Source: a virus. Taken from it: a stretch of 40,559 nt of DNA. The position numbers and the translations under genes are program-made. The stretch is from the IMG/VR virus record IMGVR_UViG_3300044956_001016, positions 1 to 40,559 of that record; one strand, written 5' to 3'. A model generated the notes under the pieces. It saw only the letters and a program-made list of their open reading frames with translations. It was not told the origin of the DNA and searched no databases. Below, in pieces: positions 7,194-13,011 of the stretch (position 1 is the first letter of the stretch; each line of letters starts with the position of its first letter).

Positions 7194-7768
7194 TTCAGGA
7201 TGAAGTTGTTTTGATTGAACTGCCTGAGTTTATTCGGGCAATAAAAGACCTTATTGGCTTGAAACAGTGGAGACCAGTGGAAGACAGCGCGATCGCGAAA
7301 CTTTTTGAAAGCTTTCCTGTAAACGCCGCCACTAAGCAACCGCTGGTTGATGCCGAAGATTTCTACGAGGCGCTTGATCGTATTACGGAATGCAGAGATC
7401 GCACGGTGCCCGGAGATGTCAAATGGTTTTACCAAGAGGTGCGACGGGAGAAAACGAAAAAGCTGTTAGAACAGCAAGCCAAGCCTTTCTTACCTGAACC
7501 GATTGATACTCGAAACCTGCGGAACCAGATGGGAGGAGAAGCTTACGTTAGGTTTAAGCGGTTTCGTCGTGACTTGGCAGAGCTTCACAGGAAAGGGAGG
7601 AAGTCGTTTACCAAGGCTGAATACCAAGAAAAGTGGAATGCCCCCTTGTCTAGAGAAGACTGGCAATTAGCATCTAACACCATTCCGTCAGAAGAGATCG
7701 CTGTTGCCCTGTCTGGTTCTGTTCCACGTCCTGATCCGAAAGAAGGAGATTTGGTATGGATGTCCTGA
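7190..7768 (+). CDS. Hypothetical protein after the initiator (possible helicase loader position)
   Basis: A 192-residue, mainly helical, basic protein that starts within the stop of the initiator (ATGA). Gene order (O-like, then this) recalls lambda O-P, where P loads the helicase, but no Walker A motif is present, so a DnaC-type ATPase loader is excluded. Segments such as FYQEVRREKTKKLLEQQAKPF suggest a long helix. Family unknown. Confidence 0.55.
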   Translation: MIQDEVVLIELPEFIRAIKDLIGLKQWRPVEDSAIAKLFESFPVNAATKQPLVDAEDFYEALDRITECRDRTVPGDVKWFYQEVRREKTKKLLEQQAKPFLPEPIDTRNLRNQMGGEAYVRFKRFRRDLAELHRKGRKSFTKAEYQEKWNAPLSREDWQLASNTIPSEEIAVALSGSVPRPDPKEGDLVWMS

Positions 7769-8085
7769 TAGAGAACTTGTCTGACGCGCTGCAGGACATT
7801 CGAGAGATTGCCTATAAGCTGCACCTTGTCAAATTCCAACGTGGCTATCGTCAAGAGTCCGGTGGGGTGATTCCTGCTTCGTCATTCCGTTGGCTAGTCA
7901 CGGATGCTGAGGCTATAAAGCGCCTCATGGTTGAGGCACTGGGACGAAACAGGGCGATCGCTGTTGGCTCAATTGTTGCCGCCACTGAAGAAGGGCTGAA
8001 GTTTTACCGACTAATTGAGCTACTCAGCTATGAGGAAGTCCTAAGTTTCAGGGAGGCGTTGATCCGTGAGCAGCTTCGAAATTGA
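7756..8085 (+). CDS. Hypothetical early protein, 109 residues
   Basis: A helical protein that overlaps the upstream gene by 13 bases and has GGAG ahead of its ATG. LSDALQDIREIAYKLHLVKF and AEAIKRLMVEALGRNRAIAVG are clear helices. Function not recognised; membership of the replication operon is the only clue. Confidence 0.5.
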   Translation: MDVLIENLSDALQDIREIAYKLHLVKFQRGYRQESGGVIPASSFRWLVTDAEAIKRLMVEALGRNRAIAVGSIVAATEEGLKFYRLIELLSYEEVLSFREALIREQLRN

Positions 8086-8305
8086 CTCTTCTAAGTTTCC
8101 CAAGGGCACTGGCAAGCTGGTCACAAATCTAAACGGCTGGCATGGGCGAATTGCGCCCCGCCCTGAGCGATGGCACTGGGAAGCTAGCGGATCTATCTCC
8201 CTGGTCTATGTCCACTGGAAGGAGCGGGAACAGCATGAAAACCCGTTGGTGCGTAAAGAACCCGTTATATCTGCTCTTCCAGAAAATCTGATCTATCTAG
8301 ACTGA
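8066..8305 (+). CDS. Hypothetical early protein, 79 residues
   Basis: The start is GTG at 8066 behind GGGAGG, overlapping the upstream gene by 20 bases. The product is beta-rich with conserved-looking aromatic positions (LNGWHGRIAPRPERWHWE, then SLVYVHW). The strand pattern resembles a small SH3/OB-like barrel, but this is only an impression. Unknown function. Confidence 0.45.
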   Translation: MSSFEIDSSKFPKGTGKLVTNLNGWHGRIAPRPERWHWEASGSISLVYVHWKEREQHENPLVRKEPVISALPENLIYLD

Positions 8306-8317
8306 AACGCAGGATTA
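8304..8317 (+). promoter_or_regulatory. Dispersed motif copy GAAACGCAGGATTA
   Basis: This copy overlaps the stop of the 8066-8305 gene and lies six bases before ATG 8323. Its AGGA could also act as the Shine-Dalgarno of the next gene. It is one of the sites where motif and ribosome-binding site cannot be told apart. Confidence 0.35.
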
Positions 8318-8322
8318 AGCCC

Positions 8323-8532
8323 ATGCACAGCAACTACAGCGCCAAACATATTTATCAATCCGCCCTTGATAAATATCATCATCCCCGCATTCGCGGTTGT
8401 GTGCCCCCAGAGCAAGCGAAAGCATGGCTAAGGGAGATAGAGGAGTGCAGGTATGCCATCGCCCAGGAGAGGGCCACAGAGAAGCGAATCCTGGCACGTT
8501 ACGAATCAGCATTATCTGAGACACACGGTTGA
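8323..8532 (+). CDS. Hypothetical small helical protein
   Basis: A 69-residue protein, mostly one charged helix (PEQAKAWLREIEECRYAIAQ then ERATEKRILARYE), perhaps a coiled coil. Start chosen for AGGA 9 bases upstream. No catalytic motif. Unrecognised. Confidence 0.45.
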   Translation: MHSNYSAKHIYQSALDKYHHPRIRGCVPPEQAKAWLREIEECRYAIAQERATEKRILARYESALSETHG

Positions 8533-8543
8533 CAATTACCCTT

Positions 8544-8582
8544 GTGTGTTTCAGGATATAGGAGGATATAGGAGGATATGCA
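8544..8582 (+). promoter_or_regulatory. Motif copy followed by a triplicated ribosome-binding site
   Basis: GTGTGTTTCAGGAT (8544-8557) runs into a 10-bp tandem repeat, AGGATATAGG, present as two full units and a third AGGATATG, placing three AGGA cores 30, 20 and 10 bases before ATG 8583. TTGACA at 8529-8534 lies 17 bases before CAGGAT, so this copy could also be a -35/-10 promoter pair. Confidence 0.45.
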
Positions 8583-8756
8583 ATGCCATCAGTTGGGTCG
8601 GGGGTTTACGCGGTCATTGACTCAGATCTGAAAACCGCTGTCCAGCGAAAGTTGAACAAGGAACGCCGAACGTGGCGATGGCTTGTGACGCAAGCTGCAA
8701 AGCTGTACTTAAGTGACGATTCATTGTTTCTTCAGGAGGATGAAAGCGATGGCTGA
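8583..8756 (+). CDS. 57-residue RHH-like small protein
   Basis: The frame starts MPSVGSGVYAVIDSDLKTAV and continues with basic helix QRKLNKERRTWRWLVTQAAKLYL. Strand-helix-helix order and the long basic helix suggest a ribbon-helix-helix DNA-binding protein. It has a very strong, repeated Shine-Dalgarno and overlaps the methyltransferase gene by 8 bases, so it may regulate that gene. Confidence 0.5.
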   Translation: MPSVGSGVYAVIDSDLKTAVQRKLNKERRTWRWLVTQAAKLYLSDDSLFLQEDESDG

Positions 8757-9711
8757 ACGTACTCAGCTAATCAGTCCTTACCCTGGAGGTAAAGGAAGAT
8801 CTCGGTATCTTCCAACGGTAATGGGAGTACTCAAATCTCTGATCTGCGATCGCCCTTATGTTTACGACGTGATTGTAGAGCCTCTTGCCGGATCAGGTGC
8901 AACGATTTTTGAACATCCCCATGGCGCGACAAACGCGATTGCCGCAGATGTTGACGTAGGGGTTAGGTCTGTCTGGAGGTGCTGGAGTGATCCTCAGCTT
9001 CAAGCAGCAGTAAATGAGGAAATTGAGTTTTGGAGGGTGCGAATTGAATCTGATCCTTGCGGCACATTTGCCAGGCTTAAAGGAATCTACGATTTTCCTA
9101 ACCCGCACTCACTCATAGATTATGCCGCCGCTTACCTCACGCTAAAAAGGCTTACTTTTGGCGGCGTTCTGCGTCGCAATCGTCAGAAAGAACTTAACGT
9201 AGCGTTATCTCAAGACAAGCTAGAGAAATACCTTGCCGGGTGGAGCTATGAATGGCCTGATAACGGCATACAAAAGCTGAGCTTTCGCGATGGCTGGCAA
9301 GGAGCCGTAGAAGCGTTAGCAACTTCGGATCATGAGAAAGCGTTGGTGGTGATCGACGCGCCGTATTACACCCCTGGCAAAAAGATGACTGAGGCGTATA
9401 GTCATCACGGGGATCCTGGTTCTGATGCCGTATTGCGGTTAACCACGGATTGTCTGGATGCAGTTCTAGCAACAGGTAAAGCAGAACGGATCGTCGTTTT
9501 TAACTATGCTTCAGATGTCTTAATCGAAGCTGTTGAGAAAGTGCTAGCTAAGCACAATCGGACTGGTTTTTTCTCTGATCTAGGGCCACTTGACACAATG
9601 AACCGAGGGAACGGAGAACGCCACGAATATTACTCGGAATGCGTCTGGGAGATTGGCGGCAAACGGATGTTTCGGGATCACGACGCTGTTCAGCAATTGG
9701 AGATAGCTTAA
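8749..9711 (+). CDS. Dam-like (D12 class) adenine-N6 DNA methyltransferase
   Basis: A 320-residue enzyme. Residues 9-17 (SPYPGGKGR) match the N-terminal P-x-GGK motif of D12 methyltransferases, EPLAGSGA (44-51) is the AdoMet-binding motif, and VVIDAPYYTPG (201-210 region) is the catalytic motif IV, here DAPY instead of the usual DPPY. LTLKRLTFGGVLRRN corresponds to the family's conserved segment before the target-recognition part. The ATG at 8749 follows CAGGAGG; an upstream ATG at 8713 lies inside the previous gene. GATC is the likely but unproven target; it lies inside the abundant HIP1 sites and would protect the phage DNA. Confidence 0.85.
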   Translation: MAERTQLISPYPGGKGRSRYLPTVMGVLKSLICDRPYVYDVIVEPLAGSGATIFEHPHGATNAIAADVDVGVRSVWRCWSDPQLQAAVNEEIEFWRVRIESDPCGTFARLKGIYDFPNPHSLIDYAAAYLTLKRLTFGGVLRRNRQKELNVALSQDKLEKYLAGWSYEWPDNGIQKLSFRDGWQGAVEALATSDHEKALVVIDAPYYTPGKKMTEAYSHHGDPGSDAVLRLTTDCLDAVLATGKAERIVVFNYASDVLIEAVEKVLAKHNRTGFFSDLGPLDTMNRGNGERHEYYSECVWEIGGKRMFRDHDAVQQLEIA

Positions 9712-9828
9712 ATGCCTTGGTTGAACTGGCTGATTCTATTTCCGCTAATCCTCTTGCTGGTACTGGCGATTGTAGCGATCGCGTGTGCTTGGGAATTGTT
9801 CTGCTGGATTTTGGGAGATGAGAAATAA
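9712..9828 (+). CDS. 38-residue single-pass membrane peptide
   Basis: ATG at 9712 follows directly on the methyltransferase stop and the TAA overlaps the RusA ATG (TAATG). Residues about 7-28 (LILFPLILLLVLAIVAIACA) form one strongly hydrophobic segment, with a short acidic tail. It could be a small holin-like or membrane-regulatory peptide, but its place in the replication operon gives no support for lysis. Confidence 0.5.
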   Translation: MPWLNWLILFPLILLLVLAIVAIACAWELFCWILGDEK

Positions 9829-10316
9829 TGGAAGTAACTTTAATTTTCCAGGGTCACATACCCTCTAAGAAAAACAGCAAGAGGATAGCCAACGGTCGCA
9901 TACTGCCTAGCAAAGCTTACGAATCGTGGCATAAAGCAGAACTTGCCACATTGCAGGATGCTTTTGCTATCCCTTCCCCTGTAGAGATTGAATACAGTTT
10001 TCGTATCGGCGGGAAAGACCGCCCCCGTGAGTTTGACCTGTCGAACGCAGAAGAGTCGATTAATGACCTACTGGTGGATGCAGGAATTATCGAAGATGAT
10101 TCATGGTTACATCTGATATCAAAAAAGAGCACCATTGAAGGCTTTTATAGGGGTAGTGGTCGCTGTGAAGTGACGATCCGTCATGTGCCTGGTGTGGCGT
10201 GGCGTAATTCGATACTGGCGCTGAAAAACGAGTCTGCTATCAATCGAATTAAGGAATTGACAGGAAGATCTAAGACGGCCATCAGGGATGGATTGTGGAC
10301 TGAAATCACTTTGTAA
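9828..10316 (+). CDS. rusA: RusA-family Holliday junction resolvase
   Basis: The 162-residue protein carries the RusA signatures: PSKKN (12-16) near the N-terminus, an acidic cluster with D70, N73 and D80 (DLSNAEESINDLL), and AGIIEDDSW (85-93). RusA enzymes are Mg-dependent dimeric endonucleases that cut four-way junctions during phage recombination or replication. A C-terminal extension of about 40 residues (NRIKELTGRSKTAIRDG) is not part of the usual fold and looks helix-turn-helix-like. It is coupled to the membrane peptide gene by TAATG. Confidence 0.85.
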   Translation: MEVTLIFQGHIPSKKNSKRIANGRILPSKAYESWHKAELATLQDAFAIPSPVEIEYSFRIGGKDRPREFDLSNAEESINDLLVDAGIIEDDSWLHLISKKSTIEGFYRGSGRCEVTIRHVPGVAWRNSILALKNESAINRIKELTGRSKTAIRDGLWTEITL

Positions 10317-10332
10317 TGCAGGACTACAGGAT
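10311..10332 (+). promoter_or_regulatory. Dispersed motif copy TTGTAATGCAGGAC plus a second CAGGAT
   Basis: The motif overlaps the last codon and stop of rusA. A second core, CAGGAT at 10327-10332, lies immediately before ATG 10333. Doubling of the core at one boundary is unusual. The spacing of the second AGGA to the ATG is too short for a good Shine-Dalgarno, whereas the first fits. Confidence 0.45.
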
Positions 10333-10620
10333 ATGACGATTGAAACCCAAAACAAAATAAACCAATCTCACTGTTACGGGATTGAGTGTTATCCCAAAAC
10401 AGACGCGGAAGCTCGTCAAGTAGAGAACTTGATTGAGCAAGTAGCTAAAAATTGGCGTAGCCGTTCACTTGAATGCGTAGTCGCAGAAAATCAAATTCAT
10501 GTCGTTAATCCCCCAATGGAGATGCGTAATGTGATCCGGGCTGAATTGCTCGGCACAATGCATATCCTGTCTGACCTGAAAATCGATTCCCGTCTGATCA
10601 ATCAGGAGATAAAGCAGTGA
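10333..10620 (+). CDS. Hypothetical early protein, 95 residues
   Basis: An alpha/beta protein starting MTIETQNKINQSHCYGIECY. The pattern of strand, charged helix, two strands (SLECVVAENQIHVVNPP), then helix looks like a small compact domain. ATG 10333 is preferred over an in-frame ATG at 10288 inside rusA. Unrecognised function. Confidence 0.5.
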   Translation: MTIETQNKINQSHCYGIECYPKTDAEARQVENLIEQVAKNWRSRSLECVVAENQIHVVNPPMEMRNVIRAELLGTMHILSDLKIDSRLINQEIKQ

Positions 10621-10766
10621 AGATACCAAATAAAATCATCGTCATCATTGAAGGAGATCTAGCAACCCTGCGAGATCTGCAAAAGGATGTTGGGGAGTTG
10701 GCGAAAATAGCCAGTATCAAAGGGGCAAAGCTTAGCTTTGTTCAACGGCCTGCAGGTGAAGATTAG
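10617..10766 (+). CDS. Hypothetical 49-residue early protein
   Basis: GTG at 10617 overlaps the preceding stop as GTGA. The product begins MKIPNKIIVIIEGDLATLRD, a strand followed by a helix, and ends acidic. It has GGAG about 10 bases before the start. It is the last plus-strand gene of this block; unknown function. Confidence 0.45.
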   Translation: MKIPNKIIVIIEGDLATLRDLQKDVGELAKIASIKGAKLSFVQRPAGED

Positions 10767-10773
10767 ATGAGCC

Positions 10774-10866
10774 TTAAGGTTTTTCGATTTTGATGGACAT
10801 AGCGATCGCTATTGGGCCGATTGAAACCGCGACAAATACTAACAGTACGATCAGCGCGTCGATCAT
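10774..10866 (-). CDS. 30-residue single-pass membrane peptide, once coupled to nblA
   Basis: ATG at 10864-10866 opens MIDALIVLLVFVAVSIGPIA plus a basic tail, one membrane helix. AGAAGG lies just upstream. Its ATG overlaps the TGA of an orphan fragment reading SLTINPEGL, a near copy of the end of nblA, as ATGA. I infer that this peptide was originally encoded immediately downstream of nblA and was separated by insertion of the 10941-11249 gene. Confidence 0.45.
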   Translation of the reverse strand: MIDALIVLLVFVAVSIGPIAIAMSIKIEKP

Positions 10867-10883
10867 AAGCCTTCTGGGTTGAT
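10862..10883. repeat. Direct repeat, copy 1: duplicated nblA 3' end
   Basis: ATCATAAGCC-T-TCTGGGTTGAT at 10862-10883 matches ATCATAAGCC-C-TCTGGGTTGAT at 11243-11264 with one mismatch in 22. Read on the minus strand, both encode INPEGL and a TGA stop. The upstream codons here hit a TAA after SPFESLT, so this copy is an orphan fragment. Confidence 0.7.
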
Positions 10884-10940
10884 GGTCAGCGATTCAAAAG
10901 GACTGTATTACGCTATTAAAGAAAAGGCAAGGGAAAAAAG

Positions 10941-11249
10941 ATGAAGAGAAAACTATTTAGCCCTATTAACGAAGAATCCATCATCCGTCGAATGGTGAAG
11001 GGAACTTATCGAAACAATTCTCATGCCTTTATTCGAGGATCGGGACAGGAAACCATGAGGTACTGGAATGTGTTGCACGAACCAGGTAAAAGCATTTTAC
11101 AAGAAGAAAATCTTCCCTGGCCCTCACCTAGAAGAATTCGGGCAACCCTTAACCGCATGGTCGATGAGGGTTTGATGGAAAAAGGACAAAGCAGCACAGG
11201 CTATACAACATTTTTGTTTCCTGAAGAAAGACAGAATCAAAAATCATAA
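10941..11249 (+). CDS. Winged-helix-like DNA-binding protein inserted beside nblA
   Basis: A 102-residue basic protein. PSPRRIRATLNRMVDEGLMEKG is a typical recognition-helix-plus-wing stretch, followed by a strand (TTFLFPEE). It runs opposite to nblA and overlaps it by six bases; its TAA stop is supplied by the 22-bp repeat that flanks it on both sides. Preceded by AAAAGATG with GGGAAAAAAG. It may control its neighbours; target unknown. Confidence 0.55.
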   Translation: MKRKLFSPINEESIIRRMVKGTYRNNSHAFIRGSGQETMRYWNVLHEPGKSILQEENLPWPSPRRIRATLNRMVDEGLMEKGQSSTGYTTFLFPEERQNQKS

Positions 11250-11264
11250 GCCCTCTGGGTTGAT
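11243..11264. repeat. Direct repeat, copy 2: nblA 3' end
   Basis: This is the intact copy at the end of nblA. Together with copy 1 (10862-10883) it brackets a 360-bp segment holding one plus-strand gene. The pair looks like the scar of an insertion that duplicated its target. Confidence 0.65.
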
Positions 11265-11477
11265 AGGGAGAGACATCTCCCCATTTGGGGCGAGGCCCCA
11301 TTCATGCAACAAAAGACGCTTATATCTGTTTTCTCTTAGCATCATCTGCTCATAAAAACTCACTAAGAACTCTTGAGCTTGCTCCAGGCTCATCTTGTTT
11401 ACCTGAGCTTCAAACGACCTGAGACTGAATTGCTGCTCTAGCGTTAGTTCTGTGGGTTGCACGATAACCGCCCTCAA
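11244..11477 (-). CDS. nblA: NblA-like phycobilisome degradation protein
   Basis: The 77-residue product matches NblA closely: LTLEQQFSLRSFEAQVNKMS (11-30), EQAQEFLVSFYEQMMLREN (32-50), and the ending LLLHEWGL (55-62). NblA dimers bind phycobiliproteins and direct Clp proteolysis of phycobilisomes. Cellular NblA usually ends just after the WG; this one has about 15 extra residues ending INPEGL. NblA genes are known from some cyanophages, where they may reduce light capture or feed amino acids to the phage. The gene sits alone on the minus strand between par and early genes. Confidence 0.9.
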   Translation of the reverse strand: MRAVIVQPTELTLEQQFSLRSFEAQVNKMSLEQAQEFLVSFYEQMMLRENRYKRLLLHEWGLAPNGEMSLPINPEGL

Positions 11478-11710
11478 GTTTGCGCCATTATATCGAGTGT
11501 TTCAGGGGTAAAGGAATCATGCGTTACAAATCAGTGTTTCAGCATGGACTACCAAAACGCTGCAAGCCTTGATAAATATAGGTTTCCCTTTGAATGGTTG
11601 CCTGTTCCGCAAATACTCAGATCCTATAACCCTTGATGAATAAAGCTTCTTAGTGTCGCATTTACAGCTTCGGACTAAATGTGGACTAACACTCTGTTTT
11701 GCAGCGAATT
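11478..11710. other. Intergenic region upstream of nblA
   Basis: No convincing gene lies here; a 67-codon minus-strand frame has no ribosome-binding site or family features. The region holds weak matches to the dispersed motif, GTGTTTCAGGGGTA (11497-11510) and GCGTTACAAATCAG (11521-11534). It must contain the nblA promoter, read on the minus strand, but I cannot place a clear -35/-10 pair. Confidence 0.4.
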
Positions 11711-11754
11711 GAGTAAACACTCACTCAATTACTCAATCATTTGAGTGCCCACTC
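11711..11754. promoter_or_regulatory. ACTC/GAGT tetramer boxes downstream of parA-parG (candidate centromere)
   Basis: Tetramers start at 11711 (GAGT), 11719, 11723 and 11731 (ACTC), 11743 (GAGT) and 11751 (ACTC). The steps, 8, 4, 8, 12 and 8, are all multiples of four. ParG of plasmid TP228 is known to bind ACTC tetramers separated by AT-rich four-base spacers, so this is a likely ParG-type binding array. It covers the last codons of the RHH gene. Confidence 0.65.
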
Positions 11755-11970
11755 AAGTAATTTTCTCACCAATTCACTCTTAGATGTGCGAAGTTCCCTC
11801 GCCTTGTCTGCCAGGGCATCGTTAAGGGCGATCGGAATATCCACGTTCAGTCTGATGGTTGCTTCTTTTTCTTCGGGTGCCAGCTCTGCCCACGGACCAG
11901 GCTTAGCCGATGGGGGCTGCTGGGTTGACTTGCCTGCGGCATTAAAGATGTCATCAAAGTCAGTTGCCAT
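11737..11970 (-). CDS. ParG-like ribbon-helix-helix centromere-binding protein
   Basis: A 77-residue partner of the ParA gene. It has a flexible Gln/Pro/Ser-rich N-terminal arm (about residues 12-30), then an RHH domain: strand ATIRLNVDIPIALNDAL and helix SELVRKLLEWAL. This is the ParG/type Ib partition pattern, in which the arm stimulates the ParA ATPase and the RHH domain binds the centromere and represses the operon. The ATG at 11968-11970 overlaps the parA stop by 11 bases. ACTC boxes on both sides match the known ParG site type. Confidence 0.78.
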   Translation of the reverse strand: MATDFDDIFNAAGKSTQQPPSAKPGPWAELAPEEKEATIRLNVDIPIALNDALADKARELRTSKSELVRKLLEWALK

Positions 11971-12535
11971 TGAGTTCCTTCCATATCGCCTGCCAATCGT
12001 GCCAAGCCACTCCCCTAACCGTTCTGCCTTCATCAGCCGCCTTGATGTATTCCTTGAATCGTCTGATCGGTCTGGAAAGCACGGGCAAACCATGTCGCTG
12101 TAACGCGGCGATCGCCTCCATGCCGTCACGTTGTGGAGGGGGAGGTGAAAGGGTAATCAAGCAAAAATAGTTGGTTCCTTCTGGTAGCGCTGTGGCAATC
12201 TGAATCAGCGCTGCCAGGGCTAACGGGTCAGGGCTGCTGGGGAGGATGAGCAAATCTGCTCCACGGGCGATCGCCTCAATCTCGTCAGGCTTAGGTCTGG
12301 CTTGGGTATCGATCACCGTATGCTGAAACTGTCCAGACATCAGTAGCCGGGGGGCTTCATTGTCAGAACAAACCTTGAAGGGGAGTAGCCCTTTACGCGC
12401 CCATAGGGTAAGTGATTTGTTTGGGTCGCTGTCGATAGCTAGGGTGTTGCCCTGCTGCTGCAGGAGAGTTGCAAGGCAAACAGCGCTAGTGGTTTTGCCT
12501 ACCCCTCCTTTGTATTGAATCAGGCTGATTATCAT
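11960..12535 (-). CDS. parA: ParA/ParF-type partition ATPase
   Basis: A 191-residue deviant Walker ATPase starting at MIISLIQYKGGVGKTT (Walker A' with the signature Lys at residues 9-16), DSDPN (35-39), and VIDTQARP (74-81) as Walker B, usually DTPP. The short length without an N-terminal HTH is the type Ib form (ParF), which needs a ParG partner; that is present. The ATG at 12533-12535 follows GAGGTGGGCA; an earlier ATG at 12557-12559 would add eight residues. It should segregate the replicon, implying an extrachromosomal plasmid state. Confidence 0.9.
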   Translation of the reverse strand: MIISLIQYKGGVGKTTSAVCLATLLQQQGNTLAIDSDPNKSLTLWARKGLLPFKVCSDNEAPRLLMSGQFQHTVIDTQARPKPDEIEAIARGADLLILPSSPDPLALAALIQIATALPEGTNYFCLITLSPPPPQRDGMEAIAALQRHGLPVLSRPIRRFKEYIKAADEGRTVRGVAWHDWQAIWKELNGN

Positions 12536-12596
12536 TGCCCACCTCACCTCATGGGGCAATCATAGGGTGAGCGCGATCGCAAGGCAATGAATGATT

Positions 12597-12644
12597 AAGT
12601 GAGTGAGTAATTGAGTAATTACTCAAGCTATCAATAAAGAGAGT
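12597..12644. promoter_or_regulatory. GAGT/ACTC boxes upstream of parA (candidate operator/centromere)
   Basis: GAGT starts at 12601, 12605, 12613 and 12641, ACTC at 12621, and a degenerate AAGT at 12597; all are in one 4-bp register. AATT fills the spacers at 12609-12612 and 12617-12620. This lies about 60 bp before the parA start, where ParG-type proteins autoregulate. Confidence 0.65.
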
Positions 12645-12692
12645 GATGCGTTACAAATAAGCCCCACATCCGAAGACATGGGGCCGATGGTT

Positions 12693-12760
12693 GTGATGTG
12701 GTGTAGCGTGTGGTGCCGTGAAGTGTGGTGATGTGCCGTGTCGTGTCGTGTCGTGACGTG
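12693..12760. repeat. Pentamer array A: GTG at every fifth base
   Basis: GTG occurs at 12693, 12698, and each five bases on to 12758, 14 positions with one GTA (12703). The two other bases vary (TCGTG, CCGTG, ATGTG and so on). On the minus strand the unit is CACNN. Strict period without a fixed full pentamer means the triplet is selected rather than a simple slippage repeat. The segment just left of it (12661-12684, GCCCCA/TGGGGC) can pair as a weak hairpin. Confidence 0.8.
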
Positions 12761-12764
12761 AGGT

Positions 12765-12800
12765 TTAACTGCTATCCATAAAACCTCTAATAAAGATGTG
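12765..12800 (-). repeat. Leader module 1: RBS, ATG and 4-codon frame
   Basis: Read on the minus strand: CACATCTTTATTAGAGGTTTT, then ATGGATAGCAGTTAA (12765-12779), coding MDSS and a stop. AGAGG gives a Shine-Dalgarno at normal distance. The same leader occurs at 12891-12926, and in shortened form at 12992-13006. It closely resembles the start of the 13012-13530 gene (GAGAGGTTTTATG). Probably a partial duplication of that gene's start; whether it is translated is unknown. Confidence 0.55.
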
Positions 12801-12890
12801 TTGTGTTGTCGAGTCGCGTGTTGTGTAGTCTTATCGCGTGCTGTGATGTGTCGTGCTGTGCAGTGCTGTGATGTGATGCGGCGTGATGTT
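12798..12890. repeat. Pentamer array B
   Basis: Nineteen consecutive five-base steps from 12798 to 12888. Most are GTG; GTC, ATC and GCG replace it in the more degenerate middle and end. It is in register with array A across the intervening leader (40 bases, eight steps). A plus-strand 65-codon Cys/Val frame here is an artefact of the repeat. Confidence 0.75.
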
Positions 12891-12926
12891 TTAACCGCTA
12901 TTCATAAAACCTCCAATAAAGATGTG
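12891..12926 (-). repeat. Leader module 2: RBS, ATG and 4-codon frame
   Basis: Minus strand: CACATCTTTATTGGAGGTTTT then ATGAATAGCGGTTAA (12891-12905), coding MNSG and a stop. GGAGG is an excellent Shine-Dalgarno. It differs from module 1 at only a few bases, including the compensated-looking AGAGG/GGAGG change that keeps the ribosome site. Confidence 0.55.
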
Positions 12927-12991
12927 TTGTGTTGTGATGTGTCGTGTAGTGCTGTGTCGTGGTGTGACGTGAAGTCTTGTGATGTGAAGTT
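12924..12991. repeat. Pentamer array C
   Basis: GTG (or GTC/GTT at the end) begins every fifth base from 12924 to 12989, 14 steps. It is one base out of register with array B. On the minus strand it lies just after the 13012-13530 gene, whose stop is followed by GTTTC and a third mini-frame, ATGAATAGCAATTAA (12992-13006), coding MNSN. Confidence 0.75.
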
Positions 12992-13011
12992 TTAATTGCT
13001 ATTCATGAAAC

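Noticed and set aside
11517-11720. Minus-strand 67-codon frame between nblA and parG
   Set aside because: No ribosome-binding site, mixed composition, and its upstream end lies in the ACTC box array.
12798-12995. Plus-strand 65-codon frame rich in Cys and Val
   Set aside because: It is only the translation of the period-5 GTG arrays, with no ribosome-binding site and no plausible composition.
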